Shown: positions 9,332 through 19,012 of the stretch, piece by piece
Layout of the letters: each line of letters starts with the position of its first letter
Position numbering within the stretch: position 1 is the stretch's first letter
Notes under the pieces: model-generated
Seen by the model: the letters and a program-made list of their open reading frames with translations, nothing else
Database searches by the model: none
What the model was told of the DNA's origin: nothing
Position numbers and translations under genes: made by a program
Source: Blattabacterium cuenoti
GTDB lineage: Bacteria; Bacteroidota; Bacteroidia; Flavobacteriales; Blattabacteriaceae
Direction: 5' to 3'
DNA length: 64,000 bases
Assembly (NCBI RefSeq): GCF_014251815.1
Contig: NZ_CP059202.1
Span: forward strand, 496,001 to 560,000

Positions 9332-9583
9332 TTGAATTTATCTAATCTTAAAAAAGGAGAGAAAGGGATTATTAAAGGATATAAAAATGATAATTTTCCC
9401 ATAAAATTATTAGAATTAGGAGTTTTACCTGGTGTAAAATTCGAAATACTTTTTGTTTCTATTTTTTACGATCCATTATGTATAAGATATGATCAATCTT
9501 GTTTAGCTTTACGAAAAAAAGAAGCTGAAAATATCATAATAGAACCTTTTATAGAAACTAATAAATGTCAAAAATTAAATTAG
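9332..9583 (+). CDS. feoA: Ferrous iron transport protein A
   Basis: Small SH3-like cytoplasmic partner of FeoB, 83 residues, with the family pattern of a Gly-rich core (LLELGVLPGVKFEIL). The start is TTG at 9332; no ATG or GTG lies upstream in frame close enough, and the N-terminus LSNLKKGEKGIIKG fits the family from this point. It overlaps feoB by 19 bases, so translation is coupled. No Fur-type operator could be recognised in the 61-base gap shared with the divergent rseP. Confidence 0.92.
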   Translation: MNLSNLKKGEKGIIKGYKNDNFPIKLLELGVLPGVKFEILFVSIFYDPLCIRYDQSCLALRKKEAENIIIEPFIETNKCQKLN

Positions 9584-11598
9584 CACTTGTAGGAAATCCC
9601 AATGTAGGAAAAACTTCTTTATTTAATAAATTAACTGGACTTAATCAAAAAGTAGGAAATTATACAGGAGTTACAGTTGACAAAAAAATAGGATATTTTT
9701 ATTATGAAAATATATATTATCAAATCATAGATCTTCCTGGAACTTACAGTATATACCCTTCATCTGAAGATGAAGAAGTAGTTTGCAGATTGCTAAGCAA
9801 TATAAATGAATTAGATTACCCAGATAAAATTATAGTAGTAGCAGATTCATCTAATTTAAAAAAAAGCCTTCTTTTACTTAGACAAGTACAGGATTTAGGA
9901 TTCCCTGTTCTTCTTGCATTAAATATGCTTGATGAAGCAAAAAAAAAGGGAATATTCATTAATATAAAAAAATTGAAAAAATTTCTTATAACAGAAATTG
10001 TATTGATTAACGCAAGAAAAGGAATAGGATTAAATGAAGTTAGAAGAAAAATAAAAAATTTAAAAAAAACAAAAAAAACTGATTTTTTCAATCCAGGATC
10101 GTATTATTCTCTTGCTATTAATGATGTTAAAAATAATTTTAAAGTAAGTACTTACCAAGCCTGGCATTATTTAGCACATGACATAAAAAAAGAAGATTGT
10201 TTATTAAAAATAAAAAGTAAATATAATATTATCCCAAAAAGATTACAAATAAAGGAAACATTAGATAGATATGAGGAAATAGGAAAATTTTTTTCAAAAA
10301 CAGTTTCTGAATTAATATCGGATCAAGAAAAAACATATCTAGAATTTTCAAAAAAAATAGATAATTATTTAATTGTACATCCTTTTTGGGGGTATTTTAT
10401 TTTTTTATTTTTTTTATTTTTCATTTTTCAATGTATTTTTTTTTGGTCAGAAATTCCTAAACAATTTATAGAATTATTTTTTTCTTTTGTGCAAAAAAAA
10501 TTATACAATTTTTATCCTGGTCCTTTAAATAATTTTTTTTTGCAAGGAATATTACCTGCAGTTAGTACTATTGTTTCTTTTATTCCCCAAATTTCGGTTT
10601 TATTATTTTTTATTCTTCTTATGGAAGAAAGTGGATACATAAGCAGAGTTATATTTTTAATGGATCGAATTATGCGACCTTTTGGTTTAAATGGGAAAAG
10701 TGTTGTTCCTCTTATTTCTAGTATAGGTTGTGCTATTCCAGCAATCATATCAGCTAGACATATAGAGAATCCAAGAGATCGCTTAATTACTATTTTAGCG
10801 ACTCCTTTTATGACTTGTTCTGCAAGATTACCTGTTTATACTCTAATTATATCTATAATTATACCGGACAAAAAATGGTGTTTTCTTCATCTGAAGGGAG
10901 TAGTTCTTATGGCTATGTATATCTTAGGAATCATATCTGCTTTGAGTGTTTCAATAATTTTACATCATTTTTTAAAAAAAAATTATAAAAGCCATCTTTT
11001 AATAGAGATCCCTACTTATAAAGTCCCTATGTTGAAAAACATATTGATTACTTTATGGATTAATATGAAATCATTTATTATAAATGCTGGAAAAATGATC
11101 TTTTTGATTAATATATTGATTTGGGTTTTAGGAAATTTTGGGCCTTCAGTAAATTTATCCAATAAAAATTTTATTCTAAATGTAGAAAAAAAAGAATTAC
11201 CTAATTCTTATTTAGGTTTGTTAGGAAAAAAAATGGAACCTGTAATTTCTCCATTAGGATATGATTGGAAAATTGGAATAGGGTTGTTATCGTCTCTTAT
11301 AGCAAGGGAGGTATTTGTAAGTACTATGGCCTCTGTGTACAGTATAGAAGAAAAAAATAATTTTTTAAAAGAAAAAATGAAAAAAGAAATATCTCCTGAA
11401 ACTAAAAAACCTATTTATAATTTAGCAACAGGAGTTTCTTTACTATTTTTTTATGCATTTTCTATGCAATGTATGAGCACTTTATCCATAATAAAAAAGG
11501 AAACAAAATCTTGGAAATGGCCAATATTACAATTTGTTTTTATGACTTTATTAGCTTATATAGCTTCATTATTAATATATCAAACATTAAAAGAATAA
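9565..11598 (+). CDS. feoB: Ferrous iron transport protein B
   Basis: Inner-membrane Fe(II) uptake protein with a cytoplasmic GTPase domain. 677 residues. G1 GNPNVGKT (10-17), G3 DLPGTYS (56-62) and G4 NMLD (120-123) are intact. Membrane segments start near 275, including the two gate regions with SSIGCAIPAII and MTCSARLPVY, whose Cys residues are typical. Overlaps feoA upstream and is followed 15 bases later by a tiny Cys-rich membrane peptide, giving a three-gene Feo unit. Likely the main iron supply for the cell's iron-sulfur enzymes. Confidence 0.97.
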   Translation: MSKIKLALVGNPNVGKTSLFNKLTGLNQKVGNYTGVTVDKKIGYFYYENIYYQIIDLPGTYSIYPSSEDEEVVCRLLSNINELDYPDKIIVVADSSNLKKSLLLLRQVQDLGFPVLLALNMLDEAKKKGIFINIKKLKKFLITEIVLINARKGIGLNEVRRKIKNLKKTKKTDFFNPGSYYSLAINDVKNNFKVSTYQAWHYLAHDIKKEDCLLKIKSKYNIIPKRLQIKETLDRYEEIGKFFSKTVSELISDQEKTYLEFSKKIDNYLIVHPFWGYFIFLFFLFFIFQCIFFWSEIPKQFIELFFSFVQKKLYNFYPGPLNNFFLQGILPAVSTIVSFIPQISVLLFFILLMEESGYISRVIFLMDRIMRPFGLNGKSVVPLISSIGCAIPAIISARHIENPRDRLITILATPFMTCSARLPVYTLIISIIIPDKKWCFLHLKGVVLMAMYILGIISALSVSIILHHFLKKNYKSHLLIEIPTYKVPMLKNILITLWINMKSFIINAGKMIFLINILIWVLGNFGPSVNLSNKNFILNVEKKELPNSYLGLLGKKMEPVISPLGYDWKIGIGLLSSLIAREVFVSTMASVYSIEEKNNFLKEKMKKEISPETKKPIYNLATGVSLLFFYAFSMQCMSTLSIIKKETKSWKWPILQFVFMTLLAYIASLLIYQTLKE

Positions 11599-11613
11599 AA
11601 TAATAAAAATAAA

Positions 11614-11739
11614 ATGTGGCAATATATTATAATAGGTTTATTTTTTTTATACTCAATTTTTGGTTTATTTAAAAAATTATTTAATTTTTTTTATGAAAAA
11701 AAAAATTTATGCAAAAAAAAATGCAATTGTAAATTATAG
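11614..11739 (+). CDS. FeoB-associated Cys-rich membrane peptide
   Basis: A 41-residue open frame. It has one hydrophobic helix (YIIIGLFFLYSIFGLF, ~4-19), a short basic stretch, and a tail with three Cys in the pattern NLCKKKCNCK. It begins 15 bases after the feoB stop on the same strand. Short single-helix proteins with a Cys cluster directly behind feoB are known in Bacteroidetes as FeoB-associated Cys-rich membrane proteins. The position, one-helix topology and Cys spacing fit, and the frame ends cleanly before the convergent ddl. The exact role (iron handling or FeoB assembly) is unknown. Confidence 0.75.
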   Translation: MWQYIIIGLFFLYSIFGLFKKLFNFFYEKKNLCKKKCNCKL

Positions 11740-11744
11740 AAATT

Positions 11745-12725
11745 TTATTTATTCATTTTATCAATGGAATCATATATGGCATTTCTAAACACATCGGATA
11801 AAGACATTCCAAATTCTTTCAATTGTTTTGGAAAAATACTTTCTTCTGATAGGCCTGGGACTGTATTTATTTCTAAAAAATAAGGTTCTTCATTTACAAG
11901 AATATATTCTGCTCTAGATATTCCTGATAAATTTAGAAAATTATATATTTTTTTTGCTATTTTTCGTATTTTATTTTCTGCATTGGGAAACAATTTTGCA
12001 GGAGTAATTTCTTGAGATTTTCCCGAATATTTTGATTCAAAATCAAAAAAATCGTTTTGACTAATTATTTCGGTTATTGGTAAAACAATAACTTCATTCT
12101 TAAATGAAAAAACACCGACAGACACTTCTTTCCCTTCAAGAAAAGATTCAATAATAATTTCTTCATCTTCTAGAAAAGCTTTTTGTACTGCATCAAATAA
12201 ATATTTTTCTTCATAAACTTTACTTATCCCTAAACTAGATCCAGATCTATTTGGTTTTACAAAACAAGGAAGTCCTACCCTTCTTAAAATTTCTTTTTTA
12301 CAAAAGACTTGATTTTTATTTAAGAAAAAAGATTCAGCTGTATTGATTCCAAAATATTTCAAAAAAGTCAAACAATACTTTTTATTGAAAGTTAGATTAG
12401 CATGATGAAAACTACATCCCGTATAAGGAATTTTTAATAATTCAAAATAAGCTTGTAATATACCGTCTTCTCCTGGTGTTCCATGTATAGCATTAAATAC
12501 ACAATCAAATTTTATATTCTTCATTCCGGAAATCGTAAAATCTTGCTTATTTACATAATATTCCTTATTTTCATCATCTATCATAACCCATTTATCTTTA
12601 AAAATATATATTCTATAAGAATCAAATTCTTTTCTGCATAAATTTTCATAAACAACTTTTCCACTTTTTAGTGAAACAATAGATTCTTTTGAATATCCTC
12701 CCATAATGATAGCTACTTTTTTCAT
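11745..12725 (-). CDS. ddl: D-alanine–D-alanine ligase
   Basis: ATP-grasp enzyme making the D-Ala-D-Ala dipeptide that MurF adds to the peptidoglycan precursor. 326 residues. N-terminal IMGGYSKESIVSLKSG, central phosphate/ATP region KPNRSGSSLGIS, and C-terminal metal and substrate loop FLEINTVPGLSE are all conserved. Complete, with no missing key residue seen. Divergent from the PASTA-protein gene; ddl–PASTA–rluD is a conserved flavobacterial cluster. Together with murA and murF it shows that the cell still makes a wall. Confidence 0.96.
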   Translation of the reverse strand: MKKVAIIMGGYSKESIVSLKSGKVVYENLCRKEFDSYRIYIFKDKWVMIDDENKEYYVNKQDFTISGMKNIKFDCVFNAIHGTPGEDGILQAYFELLKIPYTGCSFHHANLTFNKKYCLTFLKYFGINTAESFFLNKNQVFCKKEILRRVGLPCFVKPNRSGSSLGISKVYEEKYLFDAVQKAFLEDEEIIIESFLEGKEVSVGVFSFKNEVIVLPITEIISQNDFFDFESKYSGKSQEITPAKLFPNAENKIRKIAKKIYNFLNLSGISRAEYILVNEEPYFLEINTVPGLSEESIFPKQLKEFGMSLSDVFRNAIYDSIDKMNK

Positions 12726-12792
12726 TATTTATTTTTAATTTTACTGGTTTTTTTATGAAAAAAACATTTTTATTTAAATATTTATTTTTTTT

Positions 12793-13668
12793 ATGAATTA
12801 TTCAAAATATTTTGTGATGTTCATAATAAATTTTATCATTGCCATATTGATTTTATATAAAATTACTCAGTTGGCATTAAAATGGGTAGATGTCTATACA
12901 AAACATGGTTCTTATGTTGTTGTTCCTGATTTGAAAGGTTTTACTTTATCTCAATCTATATCTATTTTAGAAAAATTAAGACTGAAATACAATATAGACA
13001 CATCACATTATGATCCTAATTTTAAAATTAATCAAATTATTTCCTTTTCTCCAGAAGCGGGAGATCATGTAAAGGAAGGAAGGCATATATATATACAAGT
13101 TAATTCTAAATTATCTCAATCTGTTTTACCTAATATCATAAATAAAGATAAACGAATAGCTATAAAATTACTTCATGCTAATCATATATCAGTTAAGGAA
13201 ATCAAATATGTTCATGATATGAATAAAGATACTGTTTTAAAAGTTTTATATAAAAAAAAATCTATTCAATTTGGATATAGGTTTCCTCCTAATCAAGATG
13301 GAATTACTTTAATTATTGGAAAAGGATATGAAAAAAATAATTCATCTGTCCCTAATGTTATTGGAATGACCTTGCGTTCAGCTATTTACACTTTAAAATC
13401 TCAATTATTCAATGTTATAAATTTTTATTATGATCACGGAATAATCAATCCTGATCAAAACGCAAAAGTATATAGACAAAAGCCTGATCCTGGAGTTATT
13501 TATGATAACAAAAAATCTATTGAACTTTGGTTAACTTCAAAAGAATTGTTAGATCATTTGATTCAAATAGAAGAAAAAGATTCTAAAAATAAATCCCCAA
13601 AAATTCAAATAGAAGAAAAAGATTCTAAAAATAAAACAGAAGAGAAAAAAAAGAATCGAATTAAATAA
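12793..13668 (+). CDS. Membrane-anchored PASTA domain protein
   Basis: 291 residues: one N-terminal membrane helix (~8-28), then three PASTA modules in the periplasm at about 40-107 (VVVPDLKGFTLSQSI), 113-175 (VLPNIINKDKRIAI) and 184-250 (SVPNVIGMTLRSAI). Then follows a lysine/glutamate-rich tail. PASTA modules bind muropeptides or uncrosslinked peptidoglycan in other proteins. No kinase or transpeptidase domain is fused. The tail contains a perfect 33-base in-frame repeat. Ends exactly one base before rluD, so the two are cotranscribed. Confidence 0.9.
   Translation: MNYSKYFVMFIINFIIAILILYKITQLALKWVDVYTKHGSYVVVPDLKGFTLSQSISILEKLRLKYNIDTSHYDPNFKINQIISFSPEAGDHVKEGRHIYIQVNSKLSQSVLPNIINKDKRIAIKLLHANHISVKEIKYVHDMNKDTVLKVLYKKKSIQFGYRFPPNQDGITLIIGKGYEKNNSSVPNVIGMTLRSAIYTLKSQLFNVINFYYDHGIINPDQNAKVYRQKPDPGVIYDNKKSIELWLTSKELLDHLIQIEEKDSKNKSPKIQIEEKDSKNKTEEKKKNRIK
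13561..13635 (+). repeat. 33-bp perfect direct repeat with 42-bp period, inside PASTA gene
   Basis: Bases 13561-13593 and 13603-13635 are identical; the offset is 42 bases, exactly 14 codons. Both copies encode IQIEEKDSKNK in the C-terminal tail, so length changes by whole units keep the frame. It looks like a recent tandem duplication. Confidence 0.9.
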
Positions 13669-14661
13669 ATGAGAAAAATTAAAATTCTTGTAAAAAAGAA
13701 TCAAAAAGAAATTCGTATTGATAAATTTTTGAAGGAAAATATAGAAAATATTAGCAGAAATCAAATTCAAAAATTAACTATTTCAGGAAAAATTATAGTA
13801 AATAAATGTATTGTAAAAAAAAATTATAAAATAAAACCTTTAGATTTTGTAGAAATACAAATTTCTAATATTTTAGATCATTTAGAATATAGAAATATTC
13901 TTGCAGAAGAAATAAATATTGATATTCTTTATGAAGATGAAGATGTTATGATAGTTAATAAACCTGCAGGAATGGTAGTGCATCCAGGATTTGGGAATAA
14001 TAAAGGAACGTTAATTCATGGAGTTAAATATCACTTTGAGAATTCAAATTTAAACAACTTTGATTTATATAGAAGTGGATTAGTTCATAGATTAGACAAA
14101 GATACATCAGGTTTATTAGTTTTGGCAAAAAATGAATATTCTAAAAAATATTTATTTCAACAATTTCAGTCTAGAACAATTAAAAGAGAATATAGAGCTT
14201 TAATATGGGGGGACTTACTTGAAGAAAAAGGAGTTATAACTGGCTTTATTGGAAGAGATCCTAGAAATAGAAAAAGAATGACTATTTTTTCCAATAACGA
14301 ATATCATAAAGGAAAATATTCTGTAACACATTATAAAGTATTAGAAAGATTTAAGTATTTAACATATGTTTCTTGCAACATAAAAACAGGAAAAACACAT
14401 CAAATAAGAGCACATTTCAAATATTTAGGTCATCCATTATTCCATGACACTACATATGGAGGCAATAAAATTTTTATGAAAAAAAAATGTTCAAATAAAA
14501 ATATAGAATTTCTTAAAACTTGTTTTAAGATCTTACCAAGACAAGCCTTACATGCTATATCTCTTTCTTTTATACATCCCAAAAATCAAAAATGTTATTT
14601 TTATTGTCCAATTCCTGAAGATTTTAAAATTGTTCTACAACAATGTAGAAAAATATTATAA
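13669..14661 (+). CDS. rluD: RluD-family 23S rRNA pseudouridine synthase
   Basis: Isomerises uridines in 23S rRNA helix 69 in the RluA/RluD family. 330 residues: N-terminal S4-like RNA-binding domain (~15-70, DKFLKENIENISRNQIQK), then the catalytic domain with HRLDKDTSGLLV at 140-151, D143 being the catalytic Asp. KTGKTHQIRAHFKYLGHPL is also conserved. Directly abuts the PASTA gene. It converges on mgtE with a 6-base overlap. RluD rather than RluC is inferred from length and context. Confidence 0.93.
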   Translation: MRKIKILVKKNQKEIRIDKFLKENIENISRNQIQKLTISGKIIVNKCIVKKNYKIKPLDFVEIQISNILDHLEYRNILAEEINIDILYEDEDVMIVNKPAGMVVHPGFGNNKGTLIHGVKYHFENSNLNNFDLYRSGLVHRLDKDTSGLLVLAKNEYSKKYLFQQFQSRTIKREYRALIWGDLLEEKGVITGFIGRDPRNRKRMTIFSNNEYHKGKYSVTHYKVLERFKYLTYVSCNIKTGKTHQIRAHFKYLGHPLFHDTTYGGNKIFMKKKCSNKNIEFLKTCFKILPRQALHAISLSFIHPKNQKCYFYCPIPEDFKIVLQQCRKIL

Positions 14662-16005
14662 TAAAGCACCATTCAAAAGAAGATAAGATATAGAAAAATA
14701 TATAATTAATCCAACAACATCTACTAATGTGGCTACAAAAGGAGCAGAAGAACTAGCGGGGTCTCCTCTTAATTTTTTAATTATAAAAGGTAACATTGAT
14801 CCACTTAATGTTCCCCATAATACAACTCCAATCAAGGAAAAAAAAACAGTCAATCCTACTAATAGCCAATGAGTCCCATAATTAAATAAATTTATTTTAT
14901 GCCAAGCTACCACACGTATAAAACCTGTAAATCCTAAAATCCCACCTAAAAAAAAACCACAAATAATTTCTCTTCGCATTACAATCCACCAATCTTTTAT
15001 TTTTACCTCTCCTAAAGCCATCGCTTGTATAATTAAACTCGCCGCTTGAGATCCACTATTTCCACCACTTGAAACAACTAAAGGAATGAACAAAGCGAGA
15101 ACTACAGCTTTTTCTATAACACTTGAAAATTTTTGCATAACTGTTGTCGTTAACATTTCTCCTATAAACAACAAAATTAACCATCCAGCTCTTTTTTTAA
15201 TAAGTTTATATAATGGAACGTTTAAATAAGATTGGTTTAAAGCCTCCATCCCTCCTATTTTTTGAAAATCTTCTCTATAATTTTCATTTAAAACCCATAA
15301 AATATCATCTACAGTAACTATTCCCAATAAAAAATTTTGATCGTCTATAACTGGAAGTGAAATTCTATTACTCATAGAAAATATTTTAGTAGCTTTTTCT
15401 TCTGTATCTGTGATATTTAAAGTATCAGTATATTGATCATTGATTATATCAGAGACTTTTGTATTTGGATCTACCAATAAAAATTCTCGTATTTTTATAT
15501 CATATATTAATTTCCCTTTTTTATCGACAACATATACAATTTCTATTACATCGCTATTTTTTACTTCTTGACGGATATAATCCAAAACTTCTTGCACACT
15601 CCAAGTTTCTTGAACTGCAATATAATATGGAATCATAAAACGCCCTACACTATTTTTAGGATACCCCAGATACGTTAAAGTTTTACATTTATCTTCTGTA
15701 TTTAAATATTTTATCAAATCTTTTAAAAGATTTTCTGGCATTTTTTCTAAAAAATCAATCCGATCATCTACCGATAGATTATTTAATAATTCCATTTTTT
15801 TTATAGAAGGTAAACCTTTTATGATTTTTTTTTTTGTAGAAAAGTCTAATACTCTAAAAATAGAAATTGCTTTGTATGATTTTAACAAACTGAATATTTT
15901 TATAACATCATTAGGGTTGTTATGAATAATTTTTATTAGTCTATCTATAGTTTGATTATTTAAAAATTTATCGTTATTTAAATAATCTTGATCCTCATTA
16001 AACAT
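14656..16005 (-). CDS. mgtE: MgtE-type magnesium transporter
   Basis: Inner-membrane Mg2+ channel gated by its own cytoplasmic sensor. 449 residues: acidic N domain (~20-140), tandem CBS domains (~140-265), and five membrane helices (~280-449). The pore region contains VSSGGNSGSQAASLIIQ and the C-terminal acidic site PFVATLVDVVGL, where the conserved Asp binds Mg2+. The protein looks complete. Convergent with rluD (6-base overlap of ends) and divergent from leuS. I see no M-box riboswitch in the upstream 136 bases. Confidence 0.95.
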   Translation of the reverse strand: MFNEDQDYLNNDKFLNNQTIDRLIKIIHNNPNDVIKIFSLLKSYKAISIFRVLDFSTKKKIIKGLPSIKKMELLNNLSVDDRIDFLEKMPENLLKDLIKYLNTEDKCKTLTYLGYPKNSVGRFMIPYYIAVQETWSVQEVLDYIRQEVKNSDVIEIVYVVDKKGKLIYDIKIREFLLVDPNTKVSDIINDQYTDTLNITDTEEKATKIFSMSNRISLPVIDDQNFLLGIVTVDDILWVLNENYREDFQKIGGMEALNQSYLNVPLYKLIKKRAGWLILLFIGEMLTTTVMQKFSSVIEKAVVLALFIPLVVSSGGNSGSQAASLIIQAMALGEVKIKDWWIVMRREIICGFFLGGILGFTGFIRVVAWHKINLFNYGTHWLLVGLTVFFSLIGVVLWGTLSGSMLPFIIKKLRGDPASSSAPFVATLVDVVGLIIYFSISYLLLNGALL

Positions 16006-16141
16006 TTTTTATTTTTTTATAATCGGATTTATTTTCCCAATAAATAAAAAACAATTTTTATATTGTTCTGAAGAAATAAATTAAAATTACATAATAAAAT
16101 CATTGTACATATTTTTTGTTATGTATTTAAAAAAAAATAAA

Positions 16142-18925
16142 ATGGAATATAATTTTCGTGAAATAGAAAAACGTTGGCAAATATACTGGAAAAAACATAA
16201 TATATTTCATACAAAAGAGAATGAAAAAAAAAAATACTACATTTTGAATATGTTTCCTTATCCTTCTGGAACAGGTCTTCATGTGGGGCATTGTTTAGGT
16301 TATATTGCATCAGATGTTTATGCAAGATATAAAAGAACAAAAGGATATAATGTGCTGAATCCTATAGGGTTTGATTCTTTTGGACTTCCTGCAGAACAAT
16401 ATGCTATACAAACAGGAAAACATCCTTATGATACTGTTATTGAAAATTCACATAGATATAAAGAACAAATGGAGAAAATAGGACTTTCTTTCGATTGGAA
16501 TCGAAAGCTATATACTAGTGATCCCAGTTACTATCGTTGGACTCAATGGATGTTTGTTCAAATTTTCAATTCTTGGTATGATAAAAACAGTGAAGAAGCT
16601 AAATCTATAGACCTTTTAATTCAAGAATTCAATAAAAACGGAAATAATTCCATCAACGCAAGTACTACATCAAGTTTCAAATTCAGTTCAAAAACATGGA
16701 AACAATTTAATTCACATGATAAAGAATCTATACTTTTAGATTATAGATTAGCTTTTTTATGTAATAATACAGTTAATTGGTGTCCTGATTTGGGGACAGT
16801 ACTAGCTAATGATGAAATTAAAAATGGAAAAAGTGAAAGAGGAGGATATCCAGTTTACAAAAAAAAAATGTTTCAATGGCATATAAGAATTAGTGCATAT
16901 GCAGAAAGACTTATGAAAGGATTAAATCTGATTGATTGTTCTCCATCTTTCAAAAAATTACAATATAATTGGATAGGAAAATCAATAGGGATTTCTATTC
17001 CACTAAAAATCATTTATCCTGTTGATAAATTTAATCAAATTGAATTATTTTTGTTTCATCCAGAAATGATTTTTGGTGTAACTTTTATCATATTATCTAT
17101 AGATCATCCACTTTCAGAAAAAATAAGTATTTTTTCCTCACATCACAAAAATGTTTTAACATATCTTACTAAAAAATTTTATATAAATAAAAATACAAAA
17201 AATATTTCTGGAATTTTTACAGGAAATTATGTATTACATCCTTTTATTAAGAATAAAAGAATACCTGTTTACATCAGCGATTTTTTCACTATCAATAATA
17301 AAACCCAATCTATGGCAGGAATACCTGGACACGAAGAAAAAAGTAAAAAATTTGCAGAAAAATTTGGGATAGAAATTTTAAAAATTTTAGATAATCATGA
17401 AAAGTGTATCAATTCTAGTTTTCTAAATGGATTAAATCGTCAGCAAGCAAAAGAAAAAATCATCAAAATTTTAATAAATGATAAAATAGGAAAAACGAAA
17501 ACCATTTATAAAATTCGAGATGCTATTTTTTCAAGACAAAGATATTGGGGTGAGCCAATTCCTATTTATTTAAAAAATAAAATACCTAAAATAATTCCTA
17601 TCAATCAGTTGCCTCTTATTCTTCCAAAAGTAGATAATTATCATCCTAAAAACGGAAAATCTCCATTAGTAAGAGTTAAAAATTGGGCTTGGGATGAAAA
17701 AAATATGAAAATTGTTCCTAATATTCTTATTGATCAAAAACATGTATTTCCAATAGAAATTAGTACGATGCCTAGTTGGGCGGGTTCTAGTTGGTATTTT
17801 CTTAGATATATGGATGTATATAATAATAAATTTTTTCTTGATAAAAAAAAAGAAAGTTACTGGAAGAATGTTGATTTATATATTGGTGGATCTGAACATA
17901 GTACGGGACATTTAATTTATGCTAGATTTTGGCATAAATTTTTATTGGATAGAGGATGGGTAACTACTGAAGAGCCTTTCAAAAAAATATTAAATCAAGG
18001 AATGATTTTAAGTTATTCTGCTATTATACTTAAAGTAATAGGAGAAAATACTTTTGTATCTTATGGGTTAAAAAATAAGAAACATGCATATTCTTCTTTT
18101 CAAGAAGTATATGTAGATCTTTCTTTAATTAAAAACAATAATGAATTAGATATAAATAGATTAAAAAAATGTAAACCTGAATTTTATTCATCTATTTTTA
18201 TTCTGGAAAGGGGGATTTTTTTTTGTAAAAGAAAATTAGAAAAAATGTCAAAATCCAAATATAATGTAATAAATCCTGACAATGTTTATGAAAAACATGG
18301 TTCAGATGTATTTCGTGTTTATGAAATGTTTTTAGGTCCTATTAATCAATCTAAACCTTGGGATGATAAAAAAATAAACGGAATAAAAAATTTTATAAAT
18401 AGATTTTGGTGTTTATTTCATAAAAATAAAATTTTTCAGATTAGTGAAAAAAATCCGACATATCAAGAATTGGAAATTTTACATAATACTATAAAAAAAA
18501 TACAAAATAAAATGCAATCTTTTTCTTGGAATACTTCTATTAGTTTATTAATGATTATAACTCATCAATTGACTGCATTAAAATGTAATAAAAGAAAAAT
18601 ACTTGAACCTTTGGTGCAATTGCTCGCTCCATTCGCTCCTCATATATCTGAAGAATTATGGTATAAACTAGGAAAAAGAAAATCCATTTTATTTTATAGA
18701 TATCCAACTTTTCATACCAAGTATATAGATAAAAAGGAGATAACATATCCAGTTATGTTTAATGGAAAATTAAAATTTTTAGAAAAATTTAATCCTGATA
18801 CTCCAATCGATAAAATTGAAAATAAAATTTTAAATCATCCTAAAACAAAAATATTTTTGAATAAAAAAACTTTACAAAGAGTAATTATAATACCTAAAAA
18901 AATAATAAATATTTTATTAAAATAA
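16142..18925 (+). CDS. leuS: Leucyl-tRNA synthetase with degenerate editing site
   Basis: Class I synthetase charging tRNA-Leu, 927 residues from the ATG at 16142 (earlier in-frame TTG and ATG codons lack family similarity). The HIGH motif is HVGH at 47-50 and KMSKS is KMSKSK near 701-706, so aminoacylation should work. The CP1 editing domain is present (~220-420), but its active-site motifs are altered. The usual TTRPDT reads LFHPEM in ELFLFHPEMIFGVTF. The usual GHDxRDxxFA reads GHEEKSKKFA, so the threonine-rich site and the universal Asp are gone. This suggests a synthetase without post-transfer editing. Insertions before KMSKS appear typical of flavobacterial LeuRS. Confidence 0.96.
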   Translation: MEYNFREIEKRWQIYWKKHNIFHTKENEKKKYYILNMFPYPSGTGLHVGHCLGYIASDVYARYKRTKGYNVLNPIGFDSFGLPAEQYAIQTGKHPYDTVIENSHRYKEQMEKIGLSFDWNRKLYTSDPSYYRWTQWMFVQIFNSWYDKNSEEAKSIDLLIQEFNKNGNNSINASTTSSFKFSSKTWKQFNSHDKESILLDYRLAFLCNNTVNWCPDLGTVLANDEIKNGKSERGGYPVYKKKMFQWHIRISAYAERLMKGLNLIDCSPSFKKLQYNWIGKSIGISIPLKIIYPVDKFNQIELFLFHPEMIFGVTFIILSIDHPLSEKISIFSSHHKNVLTYLTKKFYINKNTKNISGIFTGNYVLHPFIKNKRIPVYISDFFTINNKTQSMAGIPGHEEKSKKFAEKFGIEILKILDNHEKCINSSFLNGLNRQQAKEKIIKILINDKIGKTKTIYKIRDAIFSRQRYWGEPIPIYLKNKIPKIIPINQLPLILPKVDNYHPKNGKSPLVRVKNWAWDEKNMKIVPNILIDQKHVFPIEISTMPSWAGSSWYFLRYMDVYNNKFFLDKKKESYWKNVDLYIGGSEHSTGHLIYARFWHKFLLDRGWVTTEEPFKKILNQGMILSYSAIILKVIGENTFVSYGLKNKKHAYSSFQEVYVDLSLIKNNNELDINRLKKCKPEFYSSIFILERGIFFCKRKLEKMSKSKYNVINPDNVYEKHGSDVFRVYEMFLGPINQSKPWDDKKINGIKNFINRFWCLFHKNKIFQISEKNPTYQELEILHNTIKKIQNKMQSFSWNTSISLLMIITHQLTALKCNKRKILEPLVQLLAPFAPHISEELWYKLGKRKSILFYRYPTFHTKYIDKKEITYPVMFNGKLKFLEKFNPDTPIDKIENKILNHPKTKIFLNKKTLQRVIIIPKKIINILLK

Positions 18926-18967
18926 ATTTTTTTTAAAATGACTTTATATTTCAATATTTTAGTACAT

Positions 18968-19000
18968 ATTTTAATCCATGTCCCCATGAATTAAAATTTT
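18968..19000 (+). terminator. Probable rho-independent terminator of leuS
   Basis: Arms 18968-18980 and 18985-18997 form a 13-bp stem with one C/A mismatch (18976/18989) around a TCCC loop, followed by TTTT ending at 19000. It is 42 bases after the leuS stop. The stem ends in C-G and G-C pairs at the loop, which is unlikely by chance in such AT-rich DNA. Confidence 0.6.
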
Positions 19001-19012
19001 ATACATAAAACG

